A DNA stretch of 64,000 nt from Phascolarctos cinereus (lineage: Eukaryota > Chordata > Mammalia > Diprotodontia > Phascolarctidae). A program made the translations under genes and the position numbers. How positions within the stretch are numbered: the first letter of the stretch is position 1; every line of letters begins with the position of its first letter. Location: the NCBI RefSeq assembly GCF_002099425.1, contig NW_018344288.1:1116001-1180000 (forward strand). Direction: 5' to 3'. Below the pieces are notes generated by a model that was not told the DNA's origin, did not search any database, and saw only the letters and a list, made by a program, of their open reading frames with translations. Positions 41,891 to 53,634 of the stretch are shown in pieces.

Positions 41891-42958
41891 ATATTTAAGT
41901 ATATAGATCCAGAGGTAGGGATTCACTGAGTCAGTCAGTAGAATTCCCCCACCTCCACTCAAAATAAGTAGCAAGATGCTATGTCCTGATACTTTAACTT
42001 GGTTTAATTTTTTTCATACATTGAGCCAATCATAGGCTTTACACCAAGTATTAAAAAGTCCTTGTCAACTTAGATGTCCTTGAAATCCACTGGATGAACT
42101 TGATTTTTTTGCACAGGAATTATGTTTGGAGTGCTTGAGGAAATCTGGTCATACCCTCTGTGTTATCTATAAAATAGTAGGCCAATTTGGAAGTCAGAGA
42201 TTTGAGCATCTTGTAGACGAACGTGGAGGCCTTTATACTAATCTCTGAGAAGACTAATGAAGGTTGGGGGAGGGATAGTATTTAGGAAGAAGGAGAAGAG
42301 CCCTGTACGGTGTCTCTGCCTTGGTCTTGGTTTCCTCTCTCCCTGCCGCCTTGACCATAGAAGTGTCTTATGGACTTTGGGAGTATACATGGGACAGCAG
42401 TAGTTAGAGGTAGTATCTACATCAAGAATCATGGATAGACTGAACACAATGAAGAAAGAAAGATGTAAAACCTAGCAGAAAAGCTATACCATACCTTAGG
42501 GGAATGTCCTGAGGACTCCAGCAAGCAGGCTAACAAGAACCTTTAGTTTTATCCCTTTGACACATATTGTCTAACTTGACCTCACTTTTCTCTGCACTCT
42601 GTATATACTAATGGGAGATTGATGGGAGATGTTACTGATTTAACAAACTTTTGGGGAGATGTTTCTGTCAACTGTTTTTGCTATACCACTCTAGCAAATA
42701 CCCCTTTCTAAAGGCAAATTTTCTGGCTGACTAGATAATATCAACCAATAATCTGAGTTTAGAGTACATTGGTGGGGACTTCTGTATTACCACATTAGAA
42801 AGACATCCTCCAACCCTTCAGGGCTTCCCCTAGAACCCGGACTGGAGATGAAGCTCTGGGGATGTGACTCATCAGTGTGAGAGTTTTAACAGTAGTTCCA
42901 GAGACAACACTACATACAGAATAAATATTGAAAGAAATACAATTACAAATAAATACAT
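41891..42958. other. No gene recognised; possible old LTR
   Basis: No repeat could be named. 42540-42800 has LTR-like texture but no TG/CA ends or promoter words that I can defend. Confidence 0.3.
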
Positions 42959-43255
42959 AGTCATTAAATGCAATGTAGTTTGGAAGGGAAGGCACTAGCA
43001 ATTGAGGTCAAGAAAGGCTTCATGTATGAGTCAGTGCTTGACTGCATTTTGAAAGTAGAGAGGGATTCAGTGAGACAAAGATAAGGAGGAAATGCATTCC
43101 ATACATAAAGGATGGCAGGGTAAAGACACAAAGATAGGAAATGGAAGCTGTAGGTGTGAGGAACCAAGCAAAGGTCAGTTTGGCTGGAGAGCCAAGTGCA
43201 GGAGGAAGACATTAGTCTGATAAGCCTGGAAAGATAGGTTAAGGCAAGCTTTCTC
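42959..43255 (-). mobile_element. L2 LINE internal 3' region, antisense
   Basis: 'aagaaaggcttcatgtatga', 'gcattttgaaagtagagagg', 'aaatgcattccatacataaa', 'ggaaccaagcaaaggtcagt', 'gataagcctggaaagatagg' follow the complement of the L2 segment around 'catgcctggaatgc'. It may belong to the same insertion as 41755-41890, separated by other DNA. Confidence 0.65.
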
Positions 43256-43659
43256 ATCATTAGTGATGTCAGGTGGCATTTTGTTAACAAGAGTTGAACA
43301 GGAGTAAGTATTATTACACATTATATTCTGGGCTAAAGATAACATTCTTAGAGGAAAGAAAGAATGGAAGCATTACATGTAGATTTTTCCCCTTTTTGCA
43401 AATTATTTTACACTTAAACACAAAATGAAAAAAGAAAAACACATTGCCATATACACAGCAGTCCATAAGAGAAGATTCAATACAAAACAATAAATTTCCA
43501 TTTCAAGGAAATCTTTATAACAAATACCACACATTGTTTTCAAAGCTGCTTAGCTTCAGTTTGCTAGCTGGTTTTCTTTTGTTCTCTGCTGTGCACTTTT
43601 TACTTTTTTTCCCCTCACTTCTCCCCCCACCCTAAAGAAGGCTACAGTTAAGCATGGAT

Positions 43660-43765
43660 ATATGTGTACACACACAGACACACACACATATATATGTATA
43701 TATATACACACACATATGCATAGATATCTATAAACACAGACATATATACACACATACATGCAAAA
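43660..43765. repeat. CA/TA-rich compound microsatellite
   Basis: Degenerate (CA), (TA) and CATA units. The antisense Tyr/Cys/Val-rich frame 43556-43759 is its read-through. Confidence 0.92.
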
Positions 43766-43849
43766 GAGTTACATATAGTTTTAGCTTTTATAAAATATTA
43801 CTTTCTGTCCACCAACTAATATTAATTTAAAAAAAAAAACTGAGCCTAC

Positions 43850-44640
43850 TGGTGTGGACTTGACTTAGTTCAGTCCAATTAAATTAGATGTAATGTTAGA
43901 AAACTGCTAAACTGCTTTCCATGTAAATTACATTTCATTTACATTATCTTTAGGTGGCTCAACCGGCTAAAATTCTGTTTACTACTCGGCTAGGGGAGAG
44001 GAAAAGCCCTGGAAGTCTAAAGATATATTTGTTGCTTGATTGCATACTTAATGTTTTCTACAAACTTCCATATTATTTATTTCTGATCATAGTAACAGTG
44101 CACATTGTAGGAGATTACCTTAATGTAAGTTACAATCACATATGGAATTTTTATGAAGGAAGGGGAAATTAGCCCACAAAATGAATGTGTTAGGTTATTT
44201 TTCATCACGGAAAAAAAATCCAATAATAAAATGACCTGAAAACTTCCCAGCTGCCTGCGAGAACAAAATGCTGGATGAGCTCTGGACTTTCTTGATATTC
44301 CACTCTATTTTATTTTAATTTATCCAGACATTTATAAAAATTGCCTGCTTTATTTCCTAGCAGTCATTTTATTTATGTCTCTTAGCAGCAAGTGACTTGC
44401 AGTACCAGAGATGGCCTTTCTTCATCCAGAAAGCTAGAGTTTGGGGACAGACCTTGCAAATCAAAACCATCCTTACGTCGGAGTAATTTATTGATAGGCA
44501 GGACTCCCGAGGGACCAGGATATGACTACGATCGATCAAACCAGTTAGCTTGAAGCCCTTTGCTCTTTCCAGTACAAATAAAATGAAGGAGTGAATCTTT
44601 TCTTTCAAACATTAAAAGACATCATGTAATGCTCTGTGGC
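43850..44640. promoter_or_regulatory. Candidate conserved non-coding region (inference)
   Basis: About 0.8 kb without a recognisable repeat. It carries TAAT/ATTA words ('ccaattaaattagatgtaat'), GATA words, and CpG-containing motifs such as 'gactacgatcgatcaaacca' and 'ccttacgtcggagtaattta', unusual in this CpG-poor window. Frames at 43954-44172 (plus) and 44369-44608 (minus) lack motifs. Regulatory role is a guess. Confidence 0.3.
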
Positions 44641-45066
44641 TGCTCCAAAGAATTAAGAGGTTTAAAAAAAAAAAACCTCAAGGAGTGGGAGAGGTGGCTG
44701 TCAGGTTTTGGAAGCAAGGGGGAAAAAAAAGCAAGTTTGGATTCAGTTGAAGAGGAAAAGAGTAATGAGGAATTTTTAAAGAGTACTTCTTAAATCCTTC
44801 TTCTGCAGGAACTATGCTCCCTGTGACATCTTAGGCCTAATAGCAACTGTACCTGCTACCTTGCTTCTGTTCCATCTGAATTTCAGGGGGATGATAATCT
44901 TAAAGAAGGAGACATTCCTGTGTCCTGAATAATGTATACTTCCAATAAGGCATGGGTGGTTGTCCGCATCACCCTTTCGGCGATGGAACTGGAGCTTACA
45001 CTGCATCATGGGAGTAGAAGACTGCAGCTCTTAAGAGAAGCTACATGGACAGAGTATCAAAGATTT

Positions 45067-45290
45067 GGGATTGAGATTCTTAACCTTTTTTAAAATTTAT
45101 TCCATGAACCCTTATGGAGTCAGCTTGGTGAGCTGAGGGATGCCTTCTCAGAAAAAAAAAAAAGGAAACGTTTTAAGCTGCATAAAATAAAATACATAGG
45201 ATGATATAGGAAAAGAAAACTTCATAAAAATAAAATGTAATTTCGTAGACCCATTCAAGGTCTATTGGACCCCAGTTAAAGACTCTTGAT
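45067..45290. mobile_element. hAT-like MITE, complete
   Basis: 'gagattcttaacctttttt' at the left and 'cccagttaaagactcttgat' at the right. Interior 'gatgccttctcagaaaaaaa', 'ctgcataaaataaaatacat', 'aggatgatatagg' in the orientation opposite to the 36672 copy. Confidence 0.75.
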
Positions 45291-45309
45291 TTGGAAATCG
45301 AAGGGACCT

Positions 45310-45792
45310 TCTAGCAACTATTGTCAAGTTCAAATAAGAAACAGATCCCTGCAGGCCTCATATGGACTTAGAACACCACAAATTAACATTATCTTTATTG
45401 TACTATACCGTTTTTTGGTTTTTTGGGGGGTTTTTTGGAGGCAGCTAAGTGGCCCAGTGGATAGAGCACTGGGCTGGAGTCAGGAAGATCTGAGTTCAAG
45501 TCCAGCCTCAGACATTTACTAGTTGTGTGACCTTGGGCAAGTCAATTAATCCTGCTTGCCTCAATTTCTTCATCTGCAAAATGGATTAGAGAAGGAAATG
45601 GCAAACTGATCTAGTGCCTTTGCCCAGAAAATACCATGGCAAGTATAGTCTGTGGAATCATGCAGAGTTGGACACAACATTGTATTTTTATTTATTTTGT
45701 TAAACATTTCCCAATTACACTTTAATCTGGTTCCTGCTACACTTGGGAGTTTCACCGGCAGGTTGCAGCCACTAGGCCATATGTTTGAACCT
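45310..45792. mobile_element. Second hAT-like MITE family, interrupted by SINE
   Basis: 'ttgtcaagttcaaataagaa', 'agatccctgcaggcctcata', 'tggacttagaacaccacaaa', 'ttaacattatctttattgta', SINE, then 'tgtatttttatttattttgt', 'taaacatttcccaattacac', 'tttaatctggttcctgctac' and 'ccatatgtttgaacc'. The same order is seen at 63043-63455. Ends resemble 'gtcaaactcaa / tttgacac'. Confidence 0.7.
45438..45680 (+). repeat. Mar1-type CORE-SINE, full length, nested
   Basis: 'ggaggcagctaagtggccca', 'agatctgagttcaagtccag', 'ctagttgtgtgaccttgggc', 'gaaggaaatggcaaactgat', 'agtgcctttgcccagaaaat', 'agagttggacacaaca'. It splits the MITE at 'attgta'. Confidence 0.88.
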
Positions 45793-45799
45793 TCTGCCT

Positions 45800-45945
45800 T
45801 AGAGTTCCTCATTTTACAGATGAGGAAACTGAGGGCCAGAAGCAATTTGCCCAAGATCATGCAGGTAGCAAGTAGCAAAGCTGGGATTTGAACCCAGGCC
45901 CTCCTAACTCCAAGTCCATTGCTCTATTCACTATACAGATCTTTC
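45800..45945 (-). repeat. MIR-type SINE, antisense
   Basis: 'ttacagatgaggaaactgag', 'aatttgcccaagatcatgca', 'gggatttgaacccaggccct', 'ctccaagtccattgctctat'. Confidence 0.82.
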
Positions 45946-46414
45946 TGTCTCTAACGAGATAGAGATCAGAAAGCTGAACATTCTGTCTCTCTGAGAGCTG
46001 AGTAGCATTTCCCTTCTTAACACGGAGTTTTCTTTTTTCTGTTGAGACATCTTTAATATTTTCCTTTGTCATTTCCTATTTGTCATTTGGCAACACTCTT
46101 AGGTATCTTTGTTTGGCTTTAAAGAAAACTATTGATTCTCCTCAAGGCAGCCATAACTCAGTTTCAGCTGTAATAATAGCAAGTCTTGATATTTGGTATT
46201 CATATCCAGGCACCTGACATTTAGATTCAATTTGAATGTGGCATTGTAAATGTGGTAGAAGCGTATTATTGCACAACTCATTAGTGCCCAGGTTCAAATT
46301 ATGTTTCCTCAAATGTAACAACAACCTATAGTAAAAGCCTGATATAACCAGTTAGCTCATAAGGAATGCCTTGGGCCTAATCCCAATTAAAGTGTTATAA
46401 ACATATTCTGGCAT

Positions 46415-46500
46415 CTTCCAGTAGAATATAAGCTTCTTGGGGGCTGCAACTGTTTTATCTTTGTCTTAGTACCCCCAGGGCCTAGCTTTGCACCAGTAAA
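46415..46500 (+). repeat. L2 LINE 3' end
   Basis: 'gtagaatataagcttcttgg', 'gggctgcaactgttttatct', 'agggcctagctttgcacc'. Confidence 0.7.
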
Positions 46501-46894
46501 ATAATAGAAACTTCCAAAATTGAACTGAATACATTTTTTAAAATAACACTGAATCAAAAAAAAAACACAAAATGGTATGATTTTGTCATACAGCTAAGTA
46601 TAGAAAGTTAGAAGAGTCTATTTCCATTGACCACATGCAAGCCTGTGTCCCAAAACAAACACCCACAATGTGATCTGTGATCAATACTTTATAATATAAT
46701 AGTGAACACTTCCATGATGTCATAAGGTTTGCAAACTACTTTGCAGAGGTTATCTCATTTAATCCGTCATCTCCCTCTGTCAAACACACTGCAGTTTAGT
46801 AAATATATTTTCATTCTCTTAAAAAAGCCAAAAATCAGAATAATGAAATATATATAAATTATAAACACACACACATATAATAACACATTCCAGA

Positions 46895-47095
46895 AGACTT
46901 AAAATTTTGAAAAATGCTTTACCTGTTTTATTCATTTAATCCTTGTGCCGACCTTGGCAGGTAGGTACAATTACTATCCCCATTTTACAGATGAAGGCAC
47001 TGAGGATGAAGGGTTAAGTGATTTGCCTGGGGCCACACAAATAGTAACAGTTTGAAATCTTCCTGACTAACTCAAGGCTTTTTCCCCTAGTTCGT
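46895..47095 (-). repeat. MIR-type SINE, antisense
   Basis: 'gaaaaatgctttacctgttt', 'catttaatccttgtgccgac', 'ccattttacagatgaaggca', 'taagtgatttgcctggggcc'. A related weaker piece lies at 46710-46770. Confidence 0.75.
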
Positions 47096-47129
47096 GATGC
47101 TTCTCAATGAAGCAGAAACAGGAGAAGGA

Positions 47130-47345
47130 TATACATCGTGACTACAGTTAAGGTAAATAAAAACAACACTAAAAGTATTCATACTCAGATGAAATACAAT
47201 GATCAATATCGGTCCCAGAGAACAATTAGGAAAACCCACTTCCTTGTTTTGAGTAGAGAGCTGAGGAACTATGGCTACAAAATATTATATATGCTCTCAG
47301 ATACTATTGCAGCGTTGGTCAATTTTACTTGACTTTTGTTACACA
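47130..47345 (+). mobile_element. L1-type 3' UTR fragment, third subfamily
   Basis: 'gaggaactatggctacaaaa', 'tattatatatgctctcagat', 'actattgcagcgttggtcaa', 'ttttacttgacttttgttac' parallels 31215-31310 ('ggactatgaatttggaatat', 'tgcatattctgtcagacgca', 'gttggaacgctgattcattc'). Confidence 0.55.
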
Positions 47346-47449
47346 GGAGGGTTCCTTTCTGGACTATGAGATATCTGATGAGTCTTTGTTTCAGTTCGTA
47401 TACGTCATTAAAAAGACCTCACGCGCATACAACATTTCCTTAAGTTATT

Positions 47450-47830
47450 ATTCACAGAATCCTAGAATCTCAGAGTTGGAAGGGACCTCGGAAAGCATTT
47501 CAAACTACCTATACCTGAACAAGAATTCCTCATCTCTAACGTACTTTCATTTGAAGGCCTCAAGTGAATGGAAACCTATTCCTTCTCCACATAATTCATT
47601 CTGATTGCTAGGAAGGTTTTTCCTCATTTGGTGCTTAACTCTGCCCCTCTGTCACATCCACCCATTGCAGGGCCTTCTTTCTGCCATCCAGATCCAAGGA
47701 TAACAAGTTATCATCCTCCTTGCCTTCAAACAGTAACTGGTCACATTTATCTTGAAAAACCTTTACTTGCTCCTCCTGTTCTTTCCAGAAAATGACCTCT
47801 GTTTCTCCTTTCTTCCATTGCCAAATTTTC
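47450..47830 (-). mobile_element. CR1/L3-type LINE 3' end, antisense
   Basis: 'cacagaatcctagaatctca', 'gagttggaagggacctcgga', 'ctatacctgaacaagaattc', 'tgaaggcctcaagtgaatgg', 'gattgctaggaaggtttttc', 'cacatccacccattgcaggg'. The order is that of a CR1 3' end in complement, including the terminal 'agaatc' octamer-like repeat. Confidence 0.85.
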
Positions 47831-48489
47831 CTTATTAAAGAACCCAATTTCTATTATTGTTTTCACCTTACCATTGAAAAAGCTAGTTCTACCCTTTTTT
47901 CTGATAGTCACTGGAGAATGACAATAAAAGAAAATGCTGAGGGTTATGATCAGAACTTGAAAAATCATGTGATGAAAAAAAAAGCTAATCATTAATTACA
48001 TTCCTAACTAACCAGTTATGTGAAATGTTATCGTCAGCTCTATTATTTAGACTTATTGGGGGGAAGGGGACAGAAAGACATGAGGATAACCCAAAAATCT
48101 TTTAAAATAACAATTAAAAGTTCTTGTCACTTGGTAACACATTGGTATATAGGTATATCTGTTGTTCCGAGAATCACTTCAGACAACATAATAAAACTAC
48201 ACTAGGAAGACCATACTCAGAATAAATTAAGAAAGTATCTAACTTCCCTATTTGGATCCTTGTACAATTCTTTGCAGCAAAATGATCTCTAATTCTAAAA
48301 TTCTAACAGTCTGGAAATGGAATCTAGAAGCAACTAACTAGAACTGCCTCCTCTCAAACTTCCCTTGCAGAAGAGACAAAGTAAATATTTATATCTCAAA
48401 CTACAGTTACCCATATATGCAGAATAAGAGTAAATAGAATGTAAATAGAGTATAGATAAAGCCATCAAATAGTGCAAAGAAGGGAGAAG

Positions 48490-48575
48490 GGAATAAGCTT
48501 TTATTAAGTGTTTACTATGTAACAGGACTATGCTAAATGCTTCACAATTATTATTTCATTTAGTAAGATGATAAG
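48490..48575 (-). repeat. MIR/L2-type fragment, antisense
   Basis: 'agcttttattaagtgtttac', 'tatgtaacaggactatgcta', 'attatttcatttagtaagat'. Confidence 0.6.
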
Positions 48576-48604
48576 GACTAAAAAGGGAGTGGTGGGTTTG
48601 TTTT

Positions 48605-48715
48605 TAATCTTAGAATCACAGAATCATAGAATATTAGAGCTAGAAGGGACCTTAGAGATCTAAGCTCTTCGCTTCATAGATGAAGAAATTGGGAGCCAGA
48701 CACTTGTCCAGAATC
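48605..48715 (-). repeat. MIR-type SINE 3' end, antisense
   Basis: 'cttagaatcacagaatcata', 'gaatattagagctagaaggg', 'accttagagatctaagctct', 'gatgaagaaattgggagcca'. Confidence 0.75.
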
Positions 48716-48769
48716 TTCCTATTGAAGCCATTGTAAATCTTCTTCCTAAACTATCCCTTAAAGTTAGCA

Positions 48770-50125
48770 TGATGCATTATGTTTATTTCTCATGCAATTC
48801 TATGAGTTTTAGAAATGTCCATGAACCACATTTTTCATCACTCTTCCTTGTACTTTTACATTTGTCCCATGGCCATAGGATATTGACAATCCACATTCAT
48901 GATTTTGTTGTGAATCTGAGACTGGTGGTGGAGTTGAAGAAGGTTAATCCACCAGATGGGGCTGCTCAGGACCAGTCTCGTCTGCACTTCACTGAAATAG
49001 AAGAGGGGAAAAAAGATCATCCCAGTCTGCATTTGCAGCCGATCTGGGAGGCGGGGAAGACAATTTGCACACATAGTCAAAGGCTTTAGTTTGGAATTAA
49101 GCTAAACTACAAGGAGCTGTCTGGCATTTCTTTTAAATGTCCTCAATTTCCAAGTAACTATATTCTAATCAGAAGCCATCTTCCAGAGAGTTTTGAATGC
49201 AGATTAGAAGCTAATGAAATGAAAACAGTGGAATGAAAGATATGAGCTGTAGAGCTGAAACAAGACAAATAAAGCAATACCTGAATGGGGGCCTTACTGT
49301 CAGAAGGATGGAGGAGCTGGGGAAAACAAAATGGCATTCTCTAGTAGCCAGAATTACTCATCCTGGATAGCCCTTCTAGTACTAAAGGAAATCCTCTTCT
49401 CCTCAAAGACTCTGCAATCTCAGGTGATCCAGGTCTAGCTTTTCCCTGGAGCCCATGGGGAGAAGCAGCTTCCCAGCCCCTTGTCATAAAGATCATGAGG
49501 GAGAATCAGAACAGCCACAGCCTGAGTTATATGAATAAATGTGCAGCCTGTGTCTTTACTCTCAAAAGAGATTATGTTCTGTTGAACGTCGAAGCCACCT
49601 AACTGACTCACCTCTAATCTTTGGTGACTGGGAAGCATCATCCTCAACTTTTGAGCCCTCATGGTGCTGATTAGTTTAGAAGAGTTAATTTCACAATATG
49701 AGCATCATTAGCATCTTATTCTTAGAAGCCTCCAAATGGAGGAATAGTCCTCTAAAGAGGGGTGGTAACAGAGGTTTTTGTCTGAAGATGAACTAAGATG
49801 CCAAAGAATCAATAAATGAAGGACCACTGCCATTCCATCTGTCCACCTCTGTGTAAGCATTGTTGTTTTCCTAGAATGTCACAAATGTATTCCAAGGAAA
49901 CTCCCTACTGTCCTTGGAGGAACCAAAATATCCCCTCTAAAGGGGGGGAGGGAAGGAAGGGTGAAGGTATGAACTGTAAGTGCCCTATAAATGTTAGTGC
50001 CCTGGCGCAAAGCTGTGGTTGACCCCATCCCAGTCATAACTCTTCCTGTCTCTCAAAGAATAATTTATAAACCATCTTTCAATTAACAGACATGTTTCTT
50101 AAAGAAAATTGTGGGTTTTCCATGG
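48770..50125. other. No gene or named repeat
   Basis: Repeat-poor 1.3 kb. The 106-residue frame 48769-49089 has an antisense shadow of 74 residues and no recognised motif. Part could be conserved regulatory DNA, but words are less suggestive than in the marked candidates. Confidence 0.35.
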
Positions 50126-50129
50126 AATT

Positions 50130-50290
50130 TTGGATTTGAAAGGAAGCTTAATCACCTAGTCAAATGTCTTCAGGAACTACAGGTAAGTGGTGTTCAGACA
50201 GAGACAGCTGCTTGCCCGAAGTCATTCCAGTCAATGAAGGAAAAGAACTTGTCTGATTTCTAACCCAGTGTCCCACCGTGGCCCACATAG
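50130..50290 (-). repeat. MIR-type SINE, antisense, weak
   Basis: 'gatttgaaaggaagcttaat', 'cacctagtcaaatgtcttca', 'gcttgcccgaagtcattcca' and 'ctaacccagtgtccca' are a decayed antisense body. Confidence 0.45.
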
Positions 50291-50504
50291 CAGGCCACTC
50301 TGGTAACTATCTCAAGTCAACAACACAAACTAGAGACTCCTTGTAAATAGCAGCAAGATGCACAGTATTATGTACAATGAAAAGCACAAGACACGAGTTT
50401 AGAAACACATATTGATATAGTCATGAGCGTTATACAATTTGACATCATGGGGTTCAAAGGAAGGCATAGTTCTAATCAATGTTCTAATCTCTTCAAGCAT
50501 GATT

Positions 50505-50630
50505 CAGATGTGTCACAGTGGATAGAGTGCTGGGCGAGAATCAGGAAGACCTGCGTTCATATCCGACCTCAGACACATTTTAATAGCTGTGTGACCATTT
50601 AACCCCAATTGCTTCAAAAAAATAAAAATA
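50505..50630 (+). repeat. tRNA-derived SINE (WSINE1-like)
   Basis: 'gtgtcacagtggatagagtg', 'aatcaggaagacctgcgttc', 'atatccgacctcagacacat', 'aatagctgtgtgaccattta', 'accccaattgcttc' and A-rich tail. Head slightly truncated. Confidence 0.85.
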
Positions 50631-50631
50631 A

Positions 50632-50805
50632 AAAGCATGATTCAGTGGAAAGAATGTTAGATTTGGAATCAGAGGATCTGGGTTCAAATCCTAGTTCTGA
50701 CACTTACTACCTATGTATGACCTTGGACAAATCACTTGGGCTTTCTGGGCCTCAGTTTCCTCATCTGTAAAATTAGGGTGTTGAACTATGATGATTTCAT
50801 TTATT
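50632..50805 (+). repeat. MIR-type SINE, sense
   Basis: 'catgattcagtggaaagaat', 'gttagatttggaatcagagg', 'atctgggttcaaatcctagt', 'tctgggcctcagtttcctca', 'tctgtaaaattagggtgttg'. Confidence 0.88.
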
Positions 50806-50857
50806 TGGGGTTTTTTTGGGAGGGGGGCTTTACAAAGTTTTTTTTGAAGATTCATCC

Positions 50858-51003
50858 AGGGGCAGCTAGGTGGCACAGTGGATAGAGCACTGGCCCTGAA
50901 GTCAGGAGGACCTGAGTTCAAATCCAGCCTCAGACCAAACACTTGACACTTACTAGCTGTGTGACCCTGGGCAAGTCACTTAATTCCAATTGCCTTTAAA
51001 AAA
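50858..51003 (+). repeat. Young tRNA-derived SINE (WSINE1-like), full length
   Basis: 'ggggcagctaggtggcacag', 'tggatagagcactggccctg', 'gacctgagttcaaatccagc', 'acacttgacacttactagct', 'gtgtgaccctgggcaagtca', 'cttaattccaattgccttt' and poly(A). Very close to the remembered consensus, so likely young. The 'cacttgacacttactagctg' form is what points to an Australian marsupial. Confidence 0.92.
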
Positions 51004-51139
51004 AATCAGCCAGAAAAGAAATTATAAATATTTCCCTCCAACACCTGGGGACACACTGGGCTCAGATTTAATGCCATTGTTTCTACATAGCACAGTTGCC
51101 ATTAAGTTCAATCCAAATGTATCATCATTGATGGATAAG

Positions 51140-51345
51140 TCAGTCTCATTTTGGGTTTTCTTGGCAAAGATATTACAGTGGTTTGTCATTTCCTTCTCCA
51201 GTTCATTTTACAGATGAGGAAACTGAGGCAAACAGGATGAAGTGACTTGTCTGGGGTCATATAGCTAGTAAATGTCTGAGGCAAGATTTGAACTCACAAA
51301 GTTGAGTCTTCCAGGCCTGACACTCTATTCACTGCATTATCTACC
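51140..51345 (-). repeat. Mar1-type CORE-SINE, antisense
   Basis: 'cattttgggttttcttggca', 'aagatattacagtggtttgt', 'catttccttctccagttcat', 'gaggaaactgaggcaaacag', 'gatttgaactcacaaagttg', 'cactctattcactgcattat'. Confidence 0.88.
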
Positions 51346-51545
51346 TGCTGTGTGACCATGTACAAATCACTCAAAAAAAGAAAATCTGTCTGCCTCAGTT
51401 TCCCTGTAAAATGGGGATAATAATAGCATCTCCTTCCCAGGGTTGTTGTGAGGATCACATGAGACAATATTTTTACAGTATTTTATGAATTAAAATGTCA
51501 TATAATTAAATTAAAATGCTATATAAATGTTAGTTATTGTCATTA
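51346..51545 (+). repeat. MIR-type SINE, 3' two-thirds
   Basis: 'gctgtgtgaccatgtacaaa', 'ctgcctcagtttccctgtaa', 'aatggggataataatagcat', 'gggttgttgtgaggatcaca', 'gctatataaatgttagttat'. It abuts the antisense Mar1 copy with the head lost. Confidence 0.85.
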
Positions 51546-51869
51546 TTAGAGCAACTGAGGAAAGATCAAGAAGGAATGGGAAGCTACAGAGGGAGAAAAT
51601 ATCAAACTCTGAGAAGAGGAGAAATAGGAAGAGAAGAGATAGGAGGAAAAATACTGGGGAAAAGGTATATGAGCATACATTGGGGGGCAATTAATTGAGG
51701 GGGACTTGAAAGGCCTAAGTAAGGCTTGATCTTTCCCTAGCACCAATGCTCAAAGGGATGCCCATCCCTCTACTGCCATCTTCAGGACATTCAGAAATCC
51801 ATTTCCAGTTTAACTATTTGCTTTTATTAAGCTTTTAAAATTTTATTTATTGTTATTATTAAGCTTTTT

Positions 51870-52005
51870 TTGTTTCTCCCTCTGGCATTAAGCATGGTAA
51901 ATCCTATGGAAGCCTTCTCAGAATTACATTTTAAATGTGTAAAATCAAATACATAGAGTTACAAAGAAAATCAATGCTAGTGAAGTATAGTTATCAAAAT
52001 ATTGG
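51870..52005 (-). mobile_element. hAT-like MITE, partial
   Basis: 'tatggaagccttctcagaat', 'tacattttaaatgtgtaaaa', 'tcaaatacatagagttacaa', 'gaaaatcaatgctagtgaag', 'tatagttatcaaaatatt'. Same family as 36672; outer ends eroded. Confidence 0.68.
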
Positions 52006-52259
52006 GGGGAAAACAAGATTAGACACCCCAGATTAATAATCCCCTGCAACTAAATTCTAAAGGCACATATAACCCATTCCCATGAGTTTTCCTCCCATAG
52101 CTAGTTATGACTATGCTAGCTACAACAAGAACCAATGGGAATTCTGGAAGACAGGTAAGATTAGAGGAGGTTGGGCTGAGATGAAGGGATTGAATATGGG
52201 TGGAAGAAGGCAAAAGAACAGGGGAACCCAAGGACACGCATTTAAAATTGCAAATAGGG

Positions 52260-52355
52260 ATTGTTTCATTTATTGAATGTGTATTCTGTGTTTTGCACGG
52301 GGTCTGGCTCATAGAAGGCACTTGATAAATATTGATTTGGTTAATTGGTTGAATG
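52260..52355 (+). repeat. L2 LINE 3' end, terminal piece
   Basis: 'gtgttttgcacggggtctgg', 'ctcatagaaggcacttgata', 'aatattgatttggttaattg'. Confidence 0.72.
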
Positions 52356-52677
52356 GATATGGCATTGTACTGTAACCCATGGGACAAAGGACAGGGATAT
52401 TTGGAGAACCTCACCAATCTATATAGCAAACCTTTGCATTTTAGGCTCTGCATTGGGCCACAACAGTGGCAAAGACTTTTTGGTGAATATTTATCTCCCT
52501 GTTTTATGCCCCACTTGACACAATAATTAGAGGATTATCAAACAAAATTATATCTATTGTTGCATTTTTCAAGGAATCTTGTATGTTTTTAACATAGATG
52601 TAGCAGGGATTTGTTTTTCCTTTTATCTCCCAGCAAACTGATATAATCACAGAAAGTAAGGGGTAGATAACAGAGGT

Positions 52678-52735
52678 TTTGTTGTTAAGTCATTTCAATC
52701 ATGTTTTTGTGACCCCATTTGGGGTTTTCTAGATA
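52678..52735 (-). repeat. Mar1-type SINE tail fragment, antisense
   Basis: 'tttgttgttaagtcatttca', 'gtttttgtgaccccatttgg', 'ggttttct'. Only the 3' tail part. Confidence 0.72.
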
Positions 52736-53634
52736 ACAGAGGGAGAAGGCGTTAATCTGTTTATCAAGTGCAAAGTCTTACCAATACTTGTTATGCCTGT
52801 AGATACACAAAATGACTTCCTTATCTCAATTCTTTAACATTTTCGTTCTGAGACACTATCACGGTTTCCCCATTTTTAACCTAAGTTTTAAGGCCTCCTC
52901 ATGTCTCAACTTGGAGATAGGGTAGTCTTGTCTATAGTTGCTTCCTTTTAAATTTTGTGGAGTTTGGGGGAAAAAAAACTTATCATGCAGTACATATGTC
53001 CTGCTTCCTTCATGACTCTTTATCTCACATATACACATAGGTCCATAAGACTACTAATTTCCACTTCAAAAACTGGTAAGTTCCACACAAAATTCTTAAA
53101 AATTCTGCCTTTTAGCAAGGAAATTAAATGAAGTAGGAGGAATTTAGCTAATTGGTAAAATATTTCTTAAAACCTAAAACCAAAAACCTAACCTCATCTA
53201 CTTACTAATTACTGGTCCGCTAAGTAAGAATTAATAGACAGAGGTTGGAGCACTGGCAACAATATGTCTTAATACCTTTGTGCATTCTGCCAAAATTTAT
53301 ACCATTTTGCAGAATTTGTGAAAATTTTCTGTTCCACCTTGACATTGCCTTGGGGCTTCCCAAGCATAGTTCGGAGCCATGGAGTCATAATGGAGATCTT
53401 CTTACCTCAACTAAGTGAGAACAGCAGGATTCCTCTGTTAACTCTCTCTCACAGATCAACTATTCTGGGCTCCTTGATAATTCCAAGAAACCTGACCACT
53501 CTCAGGAATATGGTAAAGAATAGTGCCAGGATTTTTTAAATTTTGTTCACAATGATTTTTTTTAATTGACGAGATGCCTTCCCAAAGCAAAGACTTGAAA
53601 TGATTTAGGACTAATCTTAATTGGAGATGGCAGA
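52736..53634. other. No gene recognised
   Basis: No named repeat. The 73-residue frame 53318-53539 and its antisense partner carry no motif. Confidence 0.4.

Noticed and set aside
50858-51003. tRNA-like A box and B box suggesting a tRNA gene
   Set aside because: The same boxes recur in dozens of dispersed copies with a SINE body and poly(A). No cloverleaf acceptor or anticodon arm is intact.
52019-52453. 144-residue antisense frame
   Set aside because: It runs through an L2 3' end and unassigned DNA with no family signature; the length is within chance for 64 kb.
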